Source of the DNA: Marinilactibacillus kalidii
Lineage (GTDB): Bacteria > Bacillota > Bacilli > Lactobacillales > Carnobacteriaceae_A
NCBI RefSeq assembly: GCF_017599325.1
Contig: NZ_JAGFVM010000043.1
Coordinates: 17,787-81,786, forward strand
Reading direction: 5' to 3'
DNA: 64,000 nt
Below the pieces are notes generated by a model, which was not told the origin of the DNA, did no database searches, and saw nothing but the letters and a program-made list of their open reading frames with translations. Shown piece after piece: positions 1 to 7,524 of the stretch (the stretch's first letter is position 1; the number at the start of each line of letters is the position of its first letter). Both the position numbers and the translations under genes were made by a program.

Positions 1-535
1 CCATCAATAGCAGACCTTTTGAAAAATTCTGCATCGAATCATCGTCAAAAAATCCTTTCTCTCGAATCTCTGTAATCAACGCAATGGCGATTGGTAACAT
101 CATTAAGGCTGTTGCTGCATTCGAAATCCACATAGATAAAAAAGCTGTCGCGAGTCCTACACCTAAAATAATGCGGTTACTACTTGTTCCTAAGATAGAA
201 ATAATCGTCATCGCGATTCTTCTATGTAAATTCCACTTTTCAATCGCGATCGCAATCGTAAAGCCACCCATATACATAAAGACGATCGGGTTTCCATATG
301 CTGTTGTTGCGGTAGCTTGATCTGCCCCACCTGTTAATGGTAGAAGAAAAATCGGTAATAATGATGTTGCCGGTATCGGTAAAGCTTCTGTGATCCACCA
401 AGTAGCTACCCATGCTGTTACACCCAACACAGCTCTCGGTGCGTCTTCTAAACTTGTAATCCCTGGCAAAAAATAAAGTACTGAGAATAGGAATGGTCCA
501 AGAAGCAATCCTACTTTCTTCGCGTTAAATTTCAT
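1..535 (-). CDS. DASS/SLC13-family anion:Na+ symporter, partial
   Basis: N-terminal 178 residues of a membrane transporter; the C-terminus lies beyond the left edge of the window. The start ATG (533-535) is preceded by a GAGGAGACA ribosome-binding site. Hydrophobic helices alternate with short loops, and the segment WITEALPIPATSLLPI and the later SMWISNAATALMMLPI fit the signature regions of the divalent anion:sodium symporter family, where SNT/SNA near the first hairpin helps bind Na+ and the carboxylate. Such proteins import di- or tricarboxylates, or sulfate. The substrate cannot be told from this fragment. It is followed by no visible partner gene inside the window. Confidence 0.8.
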   Translation of the reverse strand, partial: MKFNAKKVGLLLGPFLFSVLYFLPGITSLEDAPRAVLGVTAWVATWWITEALPIPATSLLPIFLLPLTGGADQATATTAYGNPIVFMYMGGFTIAIAIEKWNLHRRIAMTIISILGTSSNRIILGVGLATAFLSMWISNAATALMMLPIAIALITEIREKGFFDDDSMQNFSKGLLLM

Positions 536-585
536 TTATTTGTCTCCTCTTCTTACACATACTTTAAAAAGTTTATAAAAGAACG

Positions 586-629
586 AAATAGTGCTCACCC
601 AGTCAAAGTCTCACTGAGCAGCACTATTT
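586..629 (-). terminator. Rho-independent terminator after the tautomerase gene
   Basis: Inverted repeat with arms AAATAGTGCT and AGCACTATTT lying just downstream of the tautomerase stop codon. Read leftward, the hairpin is followed by a T-rich run. Confidence 0.6.
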
Positions 630-656
630 TCTAATAATTCGATTTATTTATTGCGA

Positions 657-836
657 TTAACCTTGGTATTGACCTTTAGTAGCAATATTTGATTTCTTGA
701 TATCATCAATAATCACAGTAATTGCATCTTTTTGTGCACCGGTATGTGTTTCCACTGCTTTTACAATATCTTCTACTAAGTGTTTTTTCTGTTCATCAGA
801 ACGTCCTTCAATCATTTCTACATGTACGATCGGCAT
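657..836 (-). CDS. 4-oxalocrotonate tautomerase family protein
   Basis: A 59-residue protein beginning MPIVHVEMIEGRS. The family processes the initiator Met so that Pro becomes the N-terminal catalytic base, and Pro2 is present here. The length matches the 60-62 residue bacterial 4-OT homologues, which assemble as hexamers and catalyse keto-enol tautomerisation of small acids. The start has an AAGGAGTGAATCGTT leader. The physiological substrate is unknown in lactic-acid bacteria. It stands alone between a transporter gene and metQ, with its own terminator. Confidence 0.88.
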   Translation of the reverse strand: MPIVHVEMIEGRSDEQKKHLVEDIVKAVETHTGAQKDAITVIIDDIKKSNIATKGQYQG

Positions 837-917
837 AACGATTCACTCCTTATTTCATTATCCTATCTATCATAGCATATTTTTTTGTGAGTGAACGCTT
901 TCGCTTTAGAATATTAA

Positions 918-958
918 ACAAAAAGGTTTACCATCTAATTTAAAATGGCAAACCTTTT
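918..958 (-). terminator. Terminator of the metNIQ operon
   Basis: Stem CAAAAGGTTTGCCAT pairing with ATGGTAAACCTTTTTG, read leftward, located about 30 nt after the metQ stop codon and ending in a T run. Confidence 0.75.
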
Positions 959-988
959 GTATGACTTTAGATTATTTTGTTTTATTCT

Positions 989-1852
989 CTATTCAGAAAC
1001 GGGGATAACCGATCCGCCCCAAGTCTCTAAAATGAAATCTTGTGTTTCTTCGCTGCGCAATTCTTCGACTAAAGCTTTGATCGCTTCATTATCTTTATCT
1101 TCTGAACGTACTGCGATGATGTTTGCATATGGTGAATCTTCTATTGTTTGGATCGCGATAGAATCATCTATTGGGCTCAGTCCATTATCCACGGCAAAGT
1201 TCGAATTGATGAAGACAACGTCACCTTCGTCATTATCATAAAGTTGAACCATCAATGCTGGGTCATAAGACGTTTCAAATTCAAGGTTACGTTCGTTTTC
1301 AACGATATCATCAAATGTTGCTTTTGTGATATCAACATTTTCATCTAATTTGATCAAACCTTCATTTTGAAGAATTTCAAGGATTCGACCATAATCGGGT
1401 GCATTTGAGCTGACCAATACTTTTGCACCATCTTCAAGATCCGCTAAGCTATCTACGCGTTGAGAATAAGCGGCGATCGGCTCAATATGAATACCACCAA
1501 CATTAGCGAAATCATAGCCATTTTGTTCAATTTCTGCGTCGAAATACGGCACAGTTTGGAAGTAGTTTGCATCCAAATCGCCACTATCTAAAGCAGCATT
1601 GATCAATGGATAGTCAGTATACGTGACGATATCTAAAGTAATCCCTTCTTCTTCAAGTTTAGGTGCAACAAATTCTAATGTTTCAGCATGTGGTGTATTC
1701 GTCGCCCCAATACGAATGGTTGTCTCTTCCGTTTGATTCTCTGAATCAGTAGATCCTTCGTTTGATGCATCGTTCGAATCATTTCCACAAGCACTTAATA
1801 GTGCAACGGCTCCAGCTGATAATAATACTTTTTTCCATAATGATTTTGACAT
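989..1852 (-). CDS. metQ: Methionine-binding lipoprotein of ABC transporter (MetQ/NlpA family)
   Basis: A 287-residue secreted lipoprotein. The signal peptide ends in the lipobox LLSAC, giving lipidated Cys22, followed by an acidic Ser/Asn/Glu-rich linker. The mature part has NlpA/MetQ features (RIGATNTPHAETLEF near residue 47, GDLDANYFQTVPYFD near 92). The protein captures methionine outside the membrane and delivers it to MetNI. It is the last gene of a metN-metI-metQ operon transcribed leftward from a T-box leader, which supports methionine rather than another amino acid as ligand. Start ATG follows GGGGGAAAAGACA. Confidence 0.93.
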   Translation of the reverse strand: MSKSLWKKVLLSAGAVALLSACGNDSNDASNEGSTDSENQTEETTIRIGATNTPHAETLEFVAPKLEEEGITLDIVTYTDYPLINAALDSGDLDANYFQTVPYFDAEIEQNGYDFANVGGIHIEPIAAYSQRVDSLADLEDGAKVLVSSNAPDYGRILEILQNEGLIKLDENVDITKATFDDIVENERNLEFETSYDPALMVQLYDNDEGDVVFINSNFAVDNGLSPIDDSIAIQTIEDSPYANIIAVRSEDKDNEAIKALVEELRSEETQDFILETWGGSVIPVSE

Positions 1853-1908
1853 TGTCTTTTCCCCCTGAATAAATTGTTTTTTTAAAGTTTGTACACGTTG
1901 GAATGGTC

Positions 1909-2613
1909 TTACCTTTTATCAATTCTCTTCACTGCAAAGTCACCGATAGCTTGAATAATAAAGACGATCAAGACGATCGTGATCGTTGCAACGAGAACTA
2001 CTGTGTTTCGACCTCTCTGGAAGCCTTCCAGATAAGCCATATTTCCTAGTCCACCCGCACCGATGATGCCGGCGATTGCTGAATACCCAACTAAGGAAAT
2101 CGCGGTTACTGTAATTCCTGAAACGAGCGATGGTAGACTTTCTGAAATCAATACTTTACCAATAATTTCTAACTTACTGGCCCCCATTGCTTCAGCGGCT
2201 TCCACTACACCTTTATCGACATCTCTGAATCCTGATTCAACCAGTCTCGCATAAAAAGGTGCAGCTGATAAGATCAGTGCTGGCAATCCAGCAGTTGGTC
2301 CTGTAATCGTCCCTAAGAGTGTTCGAGTAAATGGAATCAATAAGACGATCAAAATGATAAAAGGAATGGAGCGAAATACGTTCACGATCAGTGTTGTAAT
2401 GTAATATACCGCTTTTGCGAATGTACCCTCTCTTCTACTGGTTTCGTATAAGAGTAACCCTAGCACTAAACCGATAATAAAAACGGCAATCAAGGATACT
2501 ATTGTCATATAAAGCGTCGCTTGCGTATTCTCCCATAAACTCGCTAAATCTACTTCTTCCCAGTTTGTATATGACTGAAACACTTCTAGCAAACTTTGAT
2601 TTCGATTACGCAT
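1909..2613 (-). CDS. metI: Methionine ABC transporter permease
   Basis: A 234-residue integral membrane protein with about five or six helices and the EAA-type cytoplasmic loop (EAAEAMGASKLEIIGKVLI) that docks on the ATPase. The C-terminal stretch GIIGAGGLGNMAYLEGFQRG is typical of MetI. It forms the channel of the MetNIQ importer. Its ATG overlaps the metN stop codon, so the two are translationally coupled; the ribosome-binding site is GAGGTGAT inside the end of metN. The N-terminus carries a hydrophilic extension of about 28 residues. Confidence 0.95.
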   Translation of the reverse strand: MRNRNQSLLEVFQSYTNWEEVDLASLWENTQATLYMTIVSLIAVFIIGLVLGLLLYETSRREGTFAKAVYYITTLIVNVFRSIPFIILIVLLIPFTRTLLGTITGPTAGLPALILSAAPFYARLVESGFRDVDKGVVEAAEAMGASKLEIIGKVLISESLPSLVSGITVTAISLVGYSAIAGIIGAGGLGNMAYLEGFQRGRNTVVLVATITIVLIVFIIQAIGDFAVKRIDKR

Positions 2614-3637
2614 AGTCGATCACCTCGATTTCAATATTGTGTTCCTTGATTTGTTTTATACCCGCTTCGATATCTTCCGTTTTCCCAGTTACTTGTACGT
2701 ATAAGGAGCCAACTGTATCTTCTTGTGATTCCTGAACATTTCCTTGGATAATATTGATATCCACATTACAAGTACGAGAGATTTTTGAGATAAAGGGGCT
2801 TCTAACTGTTTCACCGGCAAAGACAAGTCTAGCGATTTTGCCTTCAGGATATTTTCTAGCTAGTTCATGTAGTATCGTGATCACGTCTTCTGAATCGGCT
2901 GTTGTATCCTGACGAATGAATTGTTTTGTGATTTCTTGTTCAGGATTTCTGAATACATTGGAAACTTTTCCTTCTTCTACAACCTCACCTTTGCTCATGA
3001 CAGCTACCCGATCACAGATTCTTCTGATCACTTGCATCTCATGTGTGATCAAGACGATCGTTAAATTCAGTTTACGGTTGATGTCTAACAGTAACTCTAA
3101 TACATCTTCAGTCGTTTTAGGATCCAATGCACTTGTTGCTTCATCACATAAGAGAACCGTTGGATCATTAGCCAATGCTCTAGCAATCCCCACTCTTTGT
3201 TTTTGTCCACCGGATAATTGTGCTGGGTAGGCTTCTTCCCTGCCTTCTAATCCCACTAAACGAATCAATTCTTTTGCTCTTTCAATGCGTTTTGCTTTCG
3301 GAACTTTTGCGATTTCAAGCGGGAATAGGATGTTTTCTAGAACAGTTCTACTCCATAACAAGTTGAAGTGTTGAAAGATCATGCCGATTTTTTGTCTTTC
3401 TTTTCTGAGTGTTGCATTTTTCAGGGTGTTCAACGCTTTACCTGCAAGGGAAACTTCACCGGATGTTGGTTTTTCTAGTCCATTCAATAACCGTAGCAAC
3501 GTACTTTTTCCTGCACCAGAGTAGCCTACGATACCGTATATCTCGCCATCTTGAATGGCTATATTGACGTTATCTAATGCGACGACATCCGTTTGTTTTG
3601 TCTTGTAGACTTTATTGATCTGTTTTAATTCAATCAC
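2606..3637 (-). CDS. metN: Methionine ABC transporter ATP-binding protein
   Basis: A 343-residue ABC ATPase. Walker A is GYSGAGKS (about residues 38-45), the Q-loop Gln is at about 89, the signature LSGGQ at about 141-145 and Walker B ends in CDEATSALDP. The last 80-odd residues form the NIL (ACT-like) domain, which in MetN binds methionine and closes the transporter when internal methionine is high. The start is GTG with a perfect AAGGAGG eight bases upstream. It heads the metNIQ operon; expression is expected to be induced when tRNA-Met is uncharged, through the T-box upstream. Confidence 0.96.
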   Translation of the reverse strand: MIELKQINKVYKTKQTDVVALDNVNIAIQDGEIYGIVGYSGAGKSTLLRLLNGLEKPTSGEVSLAGKALNTLKNATLRKERQKIGMIFQHFNLLWSRTVLENILFPLEIAKVPKAKRIERAKELIRLVGLEGREEAYPAQLSGGQKQRVGIARALANDPTVLLCDEATSALDPKTTEDVLELLLDINRKLNLTIVLITHEMQVIRRICDRVAVMSKGEVVEEGKVSNVFRNPEQEITKQFIRQDTTADSEDVITILHELARKYPEGKIARLVFAGETVRSPFISKISRTCNVDINIIQGNVQESQEDTVGSLYVQVTGKTEDIEAGIKQIKEHNIEIEVIDYA

Positions 3638-3710
3638 GCTGTTTCCTCCTTAAGCTCATCGTGCTCATCTGCTTGATTCTGTGGTAGGGTCATTCTATTT
3701 ATACCAATAA

Positions 3711-4038
3711 AAAAAGCTTTTGTCCTATAGAATCCATTCGTAGATTCCAAAGGACAAAAGCTTTTGCTTTCGTGTTACCACCTTTTTTCGTCTTATACTC
3801 GCGTATCAGACCTCATCCAGTACGGAGAATAGTTAGACTATTCCATATACTGTGGCACGTTATCGGGTGCACCCGGATCAGGCTAATGAGAATTCATTCA
3901 CCTTATCTGCTCAAAGCTCATTTTCCATCCTGCCCGCATTGCTACTTTTCACCAGTTCGCAGCTCTCTTTAAATGTTTCTTGGATGTACTCTACTTATCA
4001 TCGCATTGATTGTTTTACATAACTTGTTGTATTTAAGT
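3711..4038 (-). promoter_or_regulatory. T-box riboswitch (methionine specifier) before metNIQ
   Basis: Read leftward, the leader contains in order: a GATGATAAGTAGAGTAC element, an AGAGAGCTGCGAACTGGTGAAA segment typical of stem I, a candidate specifier GGTGAATGAA holding codon AUG (3897-3895), and the T-box motif AAGGTGGTAACACG (3784-3771), which pairs with the tRNA acceptor end. A strong terminator hairpin (3768-3711) with GGACAAAAGCTTTT arms follows. Uncharged tRNA-Met would stabilise the antiterminator and allow metNIQ transcription. The class is certain from the motifs; the AUG specifier is supported by the downstream operon. Confidence 0.93.
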
Positions 4039-4044
4039 GTTTTT

Positions 4045-4073
4045 ATATTATCAAGCTAGACTCTTCAAGTCAA
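4045..4073 (-). promoter_or_regulatory. Promoter of the T-box/metNIQ operon
   Basis: On the minus strand, -35 TTGACT (4073-4068), a 17-nt spacer and -10 TAATAT (4050-4045). Transcription would begin near 4038, just upstream of the T-box leader. Confidence 0.75.
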
Positions 4074-4075
4074 GC

Positions 4076-4435
4076 TTAATTTTCATTATTTTGAACTTTA
4101 TCTGAAAAGCTATTGAATGCTTCGTGGTCTTCACTACTTAGTTCTACGATCCAGTTCTCACTTTTATCTGCGGCATTCAATATTTCTGGCTCATCTTCTA
4201 CTTCTTCGTGGACGGCCGTCACTGTTCCAGTCATGGGTACTGTCAATTCTGTTACAGCTTTCGCACCTTCTACACCTAGTAGAACGTCACCAGCTTTTAG
4301 CATTGCGCCTTCTTCTGGTAATTCGACAAACATGACTTCCCCGATATCATCTTGTCCTTTTTCGGACAAACCAATTCTATACTGGTCTTCCATTTTTTCA
4401 ATCCATAATCCTGATTCGTGATATTTCACTGACAT
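4076..4435 (-). CDS. GcvH-like lipoyl-domain protein
   Basis: A 119-residue protein of the glycine cleavage H family. I start it at the ATG giving MSVKYHESGLWIE, eight bases after GGAG; an in-frame upstream extension lacks a site. The lipoyl-domain hairpin is recognisable: GAKAVTELTVPMTGTV corresponds to the canonical ESVKA...SPVSGEV, and the lipoylated Lys is retained. No glycine decarboxylase genes are nearby, so it may serve as a lipoate carrier or relay rather than in glycine cleavage. It is 13 nt downstream of an ArsC/Spx-like gene, the same pairing as gcvH-yusI in Bacillus. Confidence 0.85.
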   Translation of the reverse strand: MSVKYHESGLWIEKMEDQYRIGLSEKGQDDIGEVMFVELPEEGAMLKAGDVLLGVEGAKAVTELTVPMTGTVTAVHEEVEDEPEILNAADKSENWIVELSSEDHEAFNSFSDKVQNNEN

Positions 4436-4448
4436 GTCATTCTCTCCT

Positions 4449-4802
4449 TTAGTTCGCCCACACTGTTTCATATTCTGCTTCTTTGAAGCCAACGGTGACC
4501 TGCTTTTGATCAAAAGCAAGCGGTCGCTTCACAAGCATACCATCTGATGCTAATAATTCCGCTGCTTCTTCAATTGTCATATTAGGTACTTTATCTTTTA
4601 ATTGCTTTTCTCGATAGACTTGACCGCTTGTATTGAAAAATTGTTTGATTGGACGATCTGACTGTTCGATCAACGCGATCCATTCTTCTTTAGACAACGA
4701 GGTTTCTTTTAAATTGATCCAATCATAGGCGACACTTCTCTCATCTAACCACTTCTGTGCTTTTTTGCAAGTTGTACAAGTTGGATGGCAATAAAATTTC
4801 AT
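4449..4802 (-). CDS. ArsC/Spx-family thioredoxin-fold protein (YusI-like)
   Basis: A 117-residue protein starting MKFYCHPTCTTCKKAQKWL, with a CxxC motif (Cys10 and Cys13) in the N-terminal thioredoxin-like beta-alpha unit. The region RPIKQFFNTSGQVYRE and the C-terminal KRPLAF segment are shared by arsenate reductase-like and Spx proteins. The start is set by GAGGAG nine bases before ATG; a longer reading frame upstream has no such site. It is likely co-transcribed with the GcvH-like gene. A Spx-type RNA polymerase role is less likely than a redox enzyme role given the YusI-like context, but this is inference. Confidence 0.85.
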   Translation of the reverse strand: MKFYCHPTCTTCKKAQKWLDERSVAYDWINLKETSLSKEEWIALIEQSDRPIKQFFNTSGQVYREKQLKDKVPNMTIEEAAELLASDGMLVKRPLAFDQKQVTVGFKEAEYETVWAN

Positions 4803-4873
4803 GTAAACAAACTCCTCATTCTCTAAACTTCCTTTTCTATTATAAGGCATTTCACCTAAAAATCAAAAGAGAT

Positions 4874-4903
4874 AAAAAAAGCCAAGCTTTATGCTCGACT
4901 TCT
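4874..4903 (-). terminator. Terminator of the YihY-family gene
   Basis: Leftward hairpin AAGTCGAGC/AGCTTGGCTT followed by seven T residues, 13 nt beyond the stop codon of the YihY-family gene. Confidence 0.65.
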
Positions 4904-4915
4904 TTCTCTCATACT

Positions 4916-5959
4916 CTAACTATTCATATTCATTTCATCTTTATTTTGCTTGATTTTGTCCAGCTCATCTTCTTTTAATCGGTTTACTTTATAGATGGCT
5001 TTTTTCAAAATTACGGTATCTGATTCATCTGGGTAACCAGTCCATTCTGAATCACTGATTTGCTTCTCTCTTCTGAGATCTGATTCGTACTCGGGCACTG
5101 ATTTGTGATTTTTCCATTCAAAGATGATTGTATTTAATAAGCCCCCTAGCAACATAATGATACTAGATAGATAAAGGAATAACATCAAGGCGATAAATGC
5201 ACCAAACGTGGCATTTGCGACAGCATCTCCACCGGCAACATTCAAGTAAAGCGAGAAACCTTGTACAAGAATTAACCAGCCAACTGTAGAAAAAATCGCT
5301 CCAGGGAATGAATACTTCACTGTAATATTATGATTTGGTACAAATCGGTAAACAATAAAAAATACTACAAATAAAATCGCAATCAAAACAATATATCGAA
5401 CAATCAAAAAGGTATCAATAAACGGTAATTGTAAGTCAACAAAGTCTTGGATGATCGTTAAGATTTGTTCACCAAACACGAATAAAAATACAACGAGTCC
5501 AATCACGATCAAAATCCCTGTCATGACAAACACGGAAATGATACGCGCAATAATAAAGTTGTTCTGCATCGTCGCACCGTATACATCGTTCAATACTTTT
5601 CTCAAAATATTGATGACTTTACTCGCTGACCAGATCGCACCCAATAACCCTATTGAGATCACGCCGCCACTACCACTTTCCAAGTAACTGGCGAGTGTCG
5701 GTTCCAGTACATTAAAAATATCTTGAGGAATCACTTCTGACATAAAATTCAAAATATCTTCTGTCGCCATCGGTAACAGAGGAATGACATTGGCAATCAC
5801 CAATAGTATGGGTAGTAAAGATAAGAGCAAGAAATAGGCCATTCCGGCAGCACTTTGATTGATATCTGCACGTTCCCAATTCGACTGAAAAATGTTGATC
5901 AATCGAATCAATTTCTTTTTATGAGGAATCTTATCCTCATATTTTTCTACTTTTTCCAT
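4916..5959 (-). CDS. YihY/BrkB-family (UPF0761) membrane protein
   Basis: A 347-residue membrane protein with six predicted helices. It has the family traits: an N-terminal amphipathic part, then ADINQSAAGMAYFLLLSLLPILL, the loop SASKVINILRKVLNDVYG and the FVPNHNITVKY segment. Function in Gram-positives is unsettled; the family was once called RNase BN in error. I chose the ATG at 5959 because AGGAA lies nine bases upstream; an ATG two codons earlier and a GTG at 5968 sit too close to that site. The C-terminal tail of about 60 residues is charged and cytoplasmic. Confidence 0.88.
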   Translation of the reverse strand: MEKVEKYEDKIPHKKKLIRLINIFQSNWERADINQSAAGMAYFLLLSLLPILLVIANVIPLLPMATEDILNFMSEVIPQDIFNVLEPTLASYLESGSGGVISIGLLGAIWSASKVINILRKVLNDVYGATMQNNFIIARIISVFVMTGILIVIGLVVFLFVFGEQILTIIQDFVDLQLPFIDTFLIVRYIVLIAILFVVFFIVYRFVPNHNITVKYSFPGAIFSTVGWLILVQGFSLYLNVAGGDAVANATFGAFIALMLFLYLSSIIMLLGGLLNTIIFEWKNHKSVPEYESDLRREKQISDSEWTGYPDESDTVILKKAIYKVNRLKEDELDKIKQNKDEMNMNS

Positions 5960-6163
5960 TCTCATCACTTCCTAACGCTGTTGAAATACAACAGTTCTTT
6001 GTTCCATCATATCACATTCAGCTTCTCTAACCGTATCGAAAGCATTGATTACTTTTTTCGTTCAATCTTAGCGATAGACAAAAAAAGCCTACCCAAGAAA
6101 CCTGAACTGAAAACTTAGCGCTTCAGCTAGTCATTTCTATAGATAGACTTTTTTCAAATATGT

Positions 6164-6394
6164 TTATTGATCGTGCAAGTTATACTCAGAGATGATCATT
6201 TGAATCCCTTCATCCACTGTCTTCGCTGTCATTTCTTTATCTGATTTGTACCAGATCATCGCTTGTTCGTCCTGCGCTTGACGAACTGTACCGATCACTT
6301 TGTTCTTGACCAGCACTTCGATTTCGTTCAACGTGTCTGATTGGTTAGCTGTTTCTCTGATTTCAACTTCAATATTTTTATTGCGGTTAGCCAT
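6164..6394 (-). CDS. DUF2969 family protein
   Basis: A 76-residue soluble protein starting MANRNKNIEVEIRET, placed at the ATG seven bases after GGAGG (a longer in-frame extension is probably untranslated). The pattern of NKNIEVEI at the N-terminus followed by VLVKNKVIGTVRQ fits DUF2969, a small family confined to lactic-acid bacteria and of unknown function. It is a single gene, divergent from the FAH-family gene. Confidence 0.75.
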   Translation of the reverse strand: MANRNKNIEVEIRETANQSDTLNEIEVLVKNKVIGTVRQAQDEQAMIWYKSDKEMTAKTVDEGIQMIISEYNLHDQ

Positions 6395-6575
6395 TTGAAT
6401 CCTCCGTTTATAAGTCATACGCTTACGTGTTAGTCTCTTAAGAATACTGGAAACTACTCGTTTGAGCAAGAAAATTCAAATCAAAATTCATTATAATTTT
6501 ATATCTAGGTGCTTTTAGCTATAATTATAAAAATAAAGTTATTCAAATTGATCACTTCCTTAGGAGGAAACAAGT

Positions 6576-7469
6576 ATGAAACTTGTTCACTATTATACCG
6601 CTTCACATGGTCAGGCCCAACTAGGGATAGAACTGAGCGACGGTATCTTGAACATTGAAAAAACAAGTCGTTATTTTCAAGATCAAACGACTTACACAAT
6701 GGAAAAATTAATGAAAGACCCCAAATTATTGAAGCCATTAGCTAAACTAGTTGAACAGTTTAAAGCAACAAAAGGAACGCCCGAAGCACTGCTTGAACAA
6801 AGAGATCAGCTTTATTATTTACCAGTTATCCAGCATCCTGAAAAAATCATTTGTGTCGGGATGAATTACTTGGACTATATTAAAGAAGTCGATGGTGAAA
6901 TCCCTTTAAAACCCGTACTTTACAATAAGTACAATAATGCCCTAGCAGGGCATAATCAAGAAATCCCCCTTCCTTCCGTTGCCAGAAAAGTTGATTATTC
7001 GGCAGAGTTGGTCGTAGTGATCGGAAAAGAAGCTTTTAACATTTCAAAAGAACAAGCGCTTGACCATGTTTTTGGCTACACGGTCGGTAATGATCTCTCT
7101 GATCGCTCAATTCAAACAAATACATCGCAATGGATGCTTGGAAAAACACTTGATTACTTCGCACCCGTTGGTCCTAGTATCGCCACGAAAGATGAAATTA
7201 GTGATCTAAAAAATCTTTCTGTTACTTTAACTGTTAATAACGAAGTGAGACAACAAGGGAACACGAAGGATATGATTTTCGATGTCCCTTACATTATCAG
7301 TTTCCTGTCTAGACATCTTACGTTAAAACCAGGTGATTTGATTTTTACTGGTACACCTAAAGGCGTCATCTATAGTCAAGATAAAGTCGATCAACATTGG
7401 CTAACACAAAATGATCTACTAGAGGCTTCCATTTCTGGTATAGGCACTCTCATCAATCAAATCAAATAA
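6576..7469 (+). CDS. Fumarylacetoacetate hydrolase (FAH) family protein
   Basis: A 297-residue enzyme with a short N-terminal lid and the FAH fold (from about residue 90). IICVGMNYLDY, KYNNALAGHN, ELVVVIGKEA and the NDLSDRS segment are the family landmarks; the latter Asp is a metal ligand. Members hydrolyse or decarboxylate beta-keto acids such as acylpyruvates and oxaloacetate. One oddity: the usual DYExEL metal motif reads DYSAEL, so the first Glu ligand is Ser. Start ATG follows TTAGGAGGAAACAAGT. A bidirectional hairpin separates it from the convergent phosphate transporter gene. Confidence 0.87.
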   Translation: MKLVHYYTASHGQAQLGIELSDGILNIEKTSRYFQDQTTYTMEKLMKDPKLLKPLAKLVEQFKATKGTPEALLEQRDQLYYLPVIQHPEKIICVGMNYLDYIKEVDGEIPLKPVLYNKYNNALAGHNQEIPLPSVARKVDYSAELVVVIGKEAFNISKEQALDHVFGYTVGNDLSDRSIQTNTSQWMLGKTLDYFAPVGPSIATKDEISDLKNLSVTLTVNNEVRQQGNTKDMIFDVPYIISFLSRHLTLKPGDLIFTGTPKGVIYSQDKVDQHWLTQNDLLEASISGIGTLINQIK

Positions 7470-7518
7470 AAAACATTCTCGCTCTACAGTCATCGACTGA
7501 GAACGAGAATGTTTTTTT
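7468..7518. terminator. Bidirectional terminator
   Basis: Arms AAAACATTCTCG and CGAGAATGTTTT, with A and T runs on the outer sides. It lies between two convergent genes and can serve both. Confidence 0.85.
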
Positions 7519-7524
7519 GTTACT

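Noticed and set aside
3772..3972. A 66-codon open frame on the plus strand
   Set aside because: It lies wholly within the T-box riboswitch on the opposite strand.
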